Below are positions 62,401 through 64,000 of a DNA stretch of 64,000 bases, in pieces (position 1 is the stretch's first letter; every line of letters begins with the position of its first letter). This DNA comes from Ignavibacteriales bacterium (GTDB taxonomy: Bacteria; Bacteroidota; Ignavibacteria; Ignavibacteriales; SURF-24): contig QZKB01000148.1 of the NCBI GenBank assembly GCA_003599415.1, positions 1 through 64,000 on the forward strand, read 5' to 3'. The position numbers were made by a program, and so were the translations under genes. The notes below the pieces were generated by a model that saw only the letters and a list, made by a program, of their open reading frames with translations, was not told the DNA's origin and ran no database searches.

Positions 62401-63269
62401 GCAGAAATTCCATGTTCTGCCTGGTAGTAGCTTCCAGGGCCGATTCGTACTGCTTTATTATTTTGCGAAGGGCCATCGACCTGCTGGTGGGTACCAACAA
62501 GGGTTAAATCTTTTCCAAGGAATCCTTCAGCCAGATTATCACTGTTATCAAATTTCCAGGTGCAAGCTGGTTGAAGGATGTCTACTGGTAATAAATGTCC
62601 ATATCCACCAAGGTTTTGAACTTGATATGAAGTTAACGGTTTATCCCAAATTGCTACTTCAGCAACATCAATTTCACCATCATCACCATCATTATCTCCG
62701 AAAAGTAAAACAATATTTTCAAGACTAAATCTGTCATCAATTACCTGTGCGGTTCCATCTAATAAAAGCTGGCCATCAAGGTAATACCTGTAATGTGTTC
62801 CGTTATTAACTGAGATTACAAGACGATACCATTCCCCTGCAGAAACAGCATAGGAAGAATAGCCGGTTGCCTGTAGACCAATATTACCGCTTGTATTTAT
62901 AAACCCTTCACCGTCATCACTGTTCAAAGGATTGGTTTGTAAAAAGGTATACCAACTTCCAATGCCTGGTACCTTAAAATCAAATTGAATAGTATATTCA
63001 TTAACTAATAATCCGCCGCCATTAGCGGATATGCCATGTGTCATTTTATAATAACTGCCAACACCTATACGTACAGCATTATTTCCGGTTGCCGGGCCTT
63101 CAACGCTTGATTGGGTACCGACTAATTCAAGGTTAGAACCTACCTCAGATTTTGTAAGGTCAGAAGAATCATCAAACTTCCATTGACCAACCGGATTAGG
63201 AGTTTGTGAAAAAATTATCTGATAGTTTACTAAAAATAAAACGAGTAGAAAACGGAATGAACTTTTCAT
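59496..63269 (-). CDS. T9SS-exported triple LamG, purple-acid-phosphatase-like phosphoesterase
   Basis: A 1257-aa surface protein with a Sec signal (MKSSFRFLLVLFLVNYQIIF). Three tandem LamG/concanavalin-type domains (about 25-228, 235-435, 445-650) each carry SYYKMTHGISANGG- or YYQAEHGISANGG-like and EWYRLV-like motifs. A purple-acid-phosphatase N-terminal domain (about 655-750, PNTTYFYKAISG) is followed by a metallophosphoesterase. Its metal-ligand motifs are FSDTHSS, HSGDLVVNG, TTGNHEGE, FHHPF and YGHTHAFERG, in that order. An FN3-like linker and a T9SS tail (NFPNPFNPATTIRY ... SGIYYYQLKAE) close it. It probably hydrolyses phosphate esters at the cell surface while bound to glycan. The LamG copies look like internal duplications. 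Confidence 0.9.
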   Translation of the reverse strand: MKSSFRFLLVLFLVNYQIIFSQTPNPVGQWKFDDSSDLTKSEVGSNLELVGTQSSVEGPATGNNAVRIGVGSYYKMTHGISANGGGLLVNEYTIQFDFKVPGIGSWYTFLQTNPLNSDDGEGFINTSGNIGLQATGYSSYAVSAGEWYRLVISVNNGTHYRYYLDGQLLLDGTAQVIDDRFSLENIVLLFGDNDGDDGEIDVAEVAIWDKPLTSYQVQNLGGYGHLLPVDILQPACTWKFDNSDNLAEGFLGKDLTLVGTHQQVDGPSQNNKAVRIGPGSYYQAEHGISANGGGSLVNEYTLQFDFKVPDITSWKAFFQTTQTNSDDADFFINTEGKLGTNATGYGAYSVSPNEWYRLIIAVKNGEFFRTYLDGQLLLDGNKQNIDSRFSLPATLLLFADNDGEDGVMDIAQTSIWSRALAESEIMALGGFGHVLGDTTANTPKLVGNWKFDDPNDVLKAEPDLGLPLELIGTHEIVDGPANGNDAVKIGIGSYYKMTHGISANGGGLSVNSYTLQFDFKIPDLGPWYSFFQTSTGNGDDGDCFINPTGNIGVGATGYSSSQIEKNEWYRLVISVENGKQYKYFVDGKLIHNGTAQSVDGRFALADKLLIFADNDGEDSEIYCSELKIWNYSLTDDEVKNLGGFGHQTGIKQLVLLPYLQSTTPTSTFICWHDTAAAITNVEYGTTESLGQSVAGTNEVISDPFRWHTVKLTNLQPNTTYFYKAISGSGESKIYSFKTYPDSTYKGKIRILQFSDTHSSDTSMAMKVIRAAKQKVEELYGTDIQNQINLILHSGDLVVNGSAINQFTDQYFAPFAPLSPYVPIMTTTGNHEGETQFYYDYFHYDEFSAFPYPSAQNEKFYSFTVGNTAIISLNTNIVKSAGTLQKVWVEMKLKEFESNPNIDFVFFIFHHPFLTELWVEALTFDGGPNWVRNELFPILKKYSKVQQVTYGHTHAFERGVIESDKDNGDFRTVCAGGGGGATDNWGEFINKDYPQIHTSFDHYHFLLMEIDIENKTFEESMYSLGNESKTLNAELLDRWHRRLNQPAPEKPVANNPIKNESSIVFNASAFTGSDALMSSRFQVSEDPNFKSTVIDSISNWQNIYGVDGNFNPVDKNAGIDLSTLTLSKSKFTDGKTYYYRVKYRDQNLRWTPYSDNVAFDITTGVELTGVPDKYELEQNFPNPFNPATTIRYQIPEAGFVSLKIYDILGKEILTLTNEEKQAGRYEIHFDGSSLSSGIYYYQLKAENFISTKKLILVK

Positions 63270-63421
63270 ATTTATCCTGCATTTAAAATAGATTTTTTGA
63301 AAAGGGAACTACTGGAATGCAAAAATAGAAGAGGGAGCATGGAATCACAATCGCATGTTCATGGTATTATGGTGTTTTAAAAAAACAGTACTTATAAGGA
63401 AATTTTAAGGCAGGTTAATTT

Positions 63422-63450
63422 GAAAAAAAAGGGGAGCTTCTGCTCCCCTT
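63422..63450 (-). terminator. Rho-independent terminator
   Basis: A perfect 9-bp stem, AAGGGGAGC (63429-63437) with GCTCCCCTT (63442-63450), with a 4-base loop. On the minus strand it is followed by eight T (A at 63423-63430). It lies 28 bases after the stop of the gene ending at 63478 and separates it from the LamG gene. Confidence 0.85.
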
Positions 63451-63477
63451 AAATGTGGAAATTAAGTACGGACAAAT

Positions 63478-64000
63478 TTACTTCATTAAGATCATCTTTC
63501 TTGTCTGAATGTAATTCCCGGCTTGCATTCTGAAAAAATAAATTCCGCTTGCATATCCGGCTCCGTTGAAGGAGATTTCATAAGTACCAGCTTCCTTCTC
63601 TTCATTCACCAGGTTAGCTACTTCCCTGCCTAAAGCATCAAAAATTCTTATATTAACTTTTGATGAGACCGGTAATTCATAGTTAAATTTTGTTTCAGGA
63701 TTAAATGGATTCGGGAAATTCTGTGAAAGAGAATATTCTTTCGGAACATTCTTTCCTGATTCAACAATCTGGGAATACCATGCAGAACCGTCAAGATCAA
63801 TCTGTTTCAGGCGGTAATAGTAATTACCAGCTTTAATATTCCTATCAATAAAAGAGTAGCTATGTTTTTCAGTTGATGTTCCAAATCCCGCAACAAACCC
63901 GATTTTTATGAAATCTGTTTTATTGCTGCTCTTTTGTATTTCGAATCCGGCATTATTTGTTTCAGTAGCTGTTGACCATTTCAAATTAACATTGTTTGCG
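63478..64000 (-). CDS. C-terminal part of a T9SS-exported protein (cut by window edge)
   Basis: The reading frame stays open to the window edge (residues before LKWSTATETNNAGFEIQKSS read ANNVN), so this is the last 170 or so residues of a larger protein. It contains a domain of the WSTATETNN...F-type that often precedes sorting tails in this group (YYYRLKQIDLDGS). A T9SS type A domain follows (NFPNPFNPETKFNY ... IRIFDALGREVANLVNEEKE ... SGIYFFRMQAG ... RKMILMK). The rest of the protein, and hence its function, is outside the window. A strong terminator follows. Confidence 0.85.
   Translation of the reverse strand, partial: ANNVNLKWSTATETNNAGFEIQKSSNKTDFIKIGFVAGFGTSTEKHSYSFIDRNIKAGNYYYRLKQIDLDGSAWYSQIVESGKNVPKEYSLSQNFPNPFNPETKFNYELPVSSKVNIRIFDALGREVANLVNEEKEAGTYEISFNGAGYASGIYFFRMQAGNYIQTRKMILMK

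Noticed and set aside
61700-63100. Repeated blocks that could suggest a repeat array
   Set aside because: The spacing is about 600 bases and each block encodes a LamG-type domain; there are no short direct repeats with unique spacers.

Overview
The window is visibly AT-rich and looks like a chromosomal segment of an Ignavibacteria-like member of the Bacteroidota/Chlorobi group. The main clue is the set of six C-terminal type IX secretion (T9SS) sorting domains of the YPNPFNPTTTIKF ... SGIYFYTLRAG ... KKMILIK style. Other clues are outer-membrane lipoproteins, a possible Bacteroidota-type promoter (TTTGC / TAnnTTTG) and few strong Shine-Dalgarno sites. No rRNA, tRNA, CRISPR array, transposase or phage gene was recognised, and no gene-free stretch exceeds about 235 bases.

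Region 1 (1-25.7 kb, all plus strand) is a sugar-harvesting locus. It holds galactokinase, a ribose-type sugar ABC transporter (lipoprotein binding protein, ATPase, permease), a T9SS-exported protein and a Sec-exported GH38 alpha-mannosidase. These are followed by a sodium:solute symporter, a small four-helix-bundle gene between inverted repeats, a cytoplasmic GH38, an exported GH2 with a malectin-like module and a Tat-exported GH78-like rhamnosidase. Then come two uroporphyrinogen-decarboxylase-like (URO-D) methyltransferase-type proteins with a small lipoprotein between them, a second exported GH2 and a pseudouridine synthase.

Region 2 (25.7-34.6 kb, minus strand) is one probable operon: a corrinoid protein, a free-standing MetH-activation-like protein, ribokinase, ribose pyranase, three more URO-D proteins and a YicI-like GH31 alpha-xylosidase. 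A promoter-like sequence and a LacI/GalR-type operator lie upstream. With the two plus-strand URO-Ds, this suggests corrinoid-dependent methyl transfer coupled to glycoside breakdown, for example O-demethylation of methylated sugars. That substrate is my inference.

Region 3 (34.6-50.2 kb, minus strand) holds two copies of a cassette made of a giant exported beta-rich protein (1419 and 1809 aa) and a fibronectin-type-III protein, with an outer-membrane beta-barrel between the copies. The giants share an N-terminal architecture and have cysteine-rich tails. I do not recognise this system.

Region 4 (50.4-64 kb, minus strand) holds a VTC-domain polyphosphate-polymerase-like protein, a DUF4956 membrane protein and a T9SS-exported CotH kinase as one operon, running into an exported glycosidase. 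Upstream lie an exported GH16, a protein with three LamG-type domains plus a purple-acid-phosphatase-like phosphoesterase, and the truncated end of another T9SS protein. Two of these genes carry a 28-bp palindrome inserted in frame at the same place in their sorting domains, resembling the Rickettsia palindromic elements.
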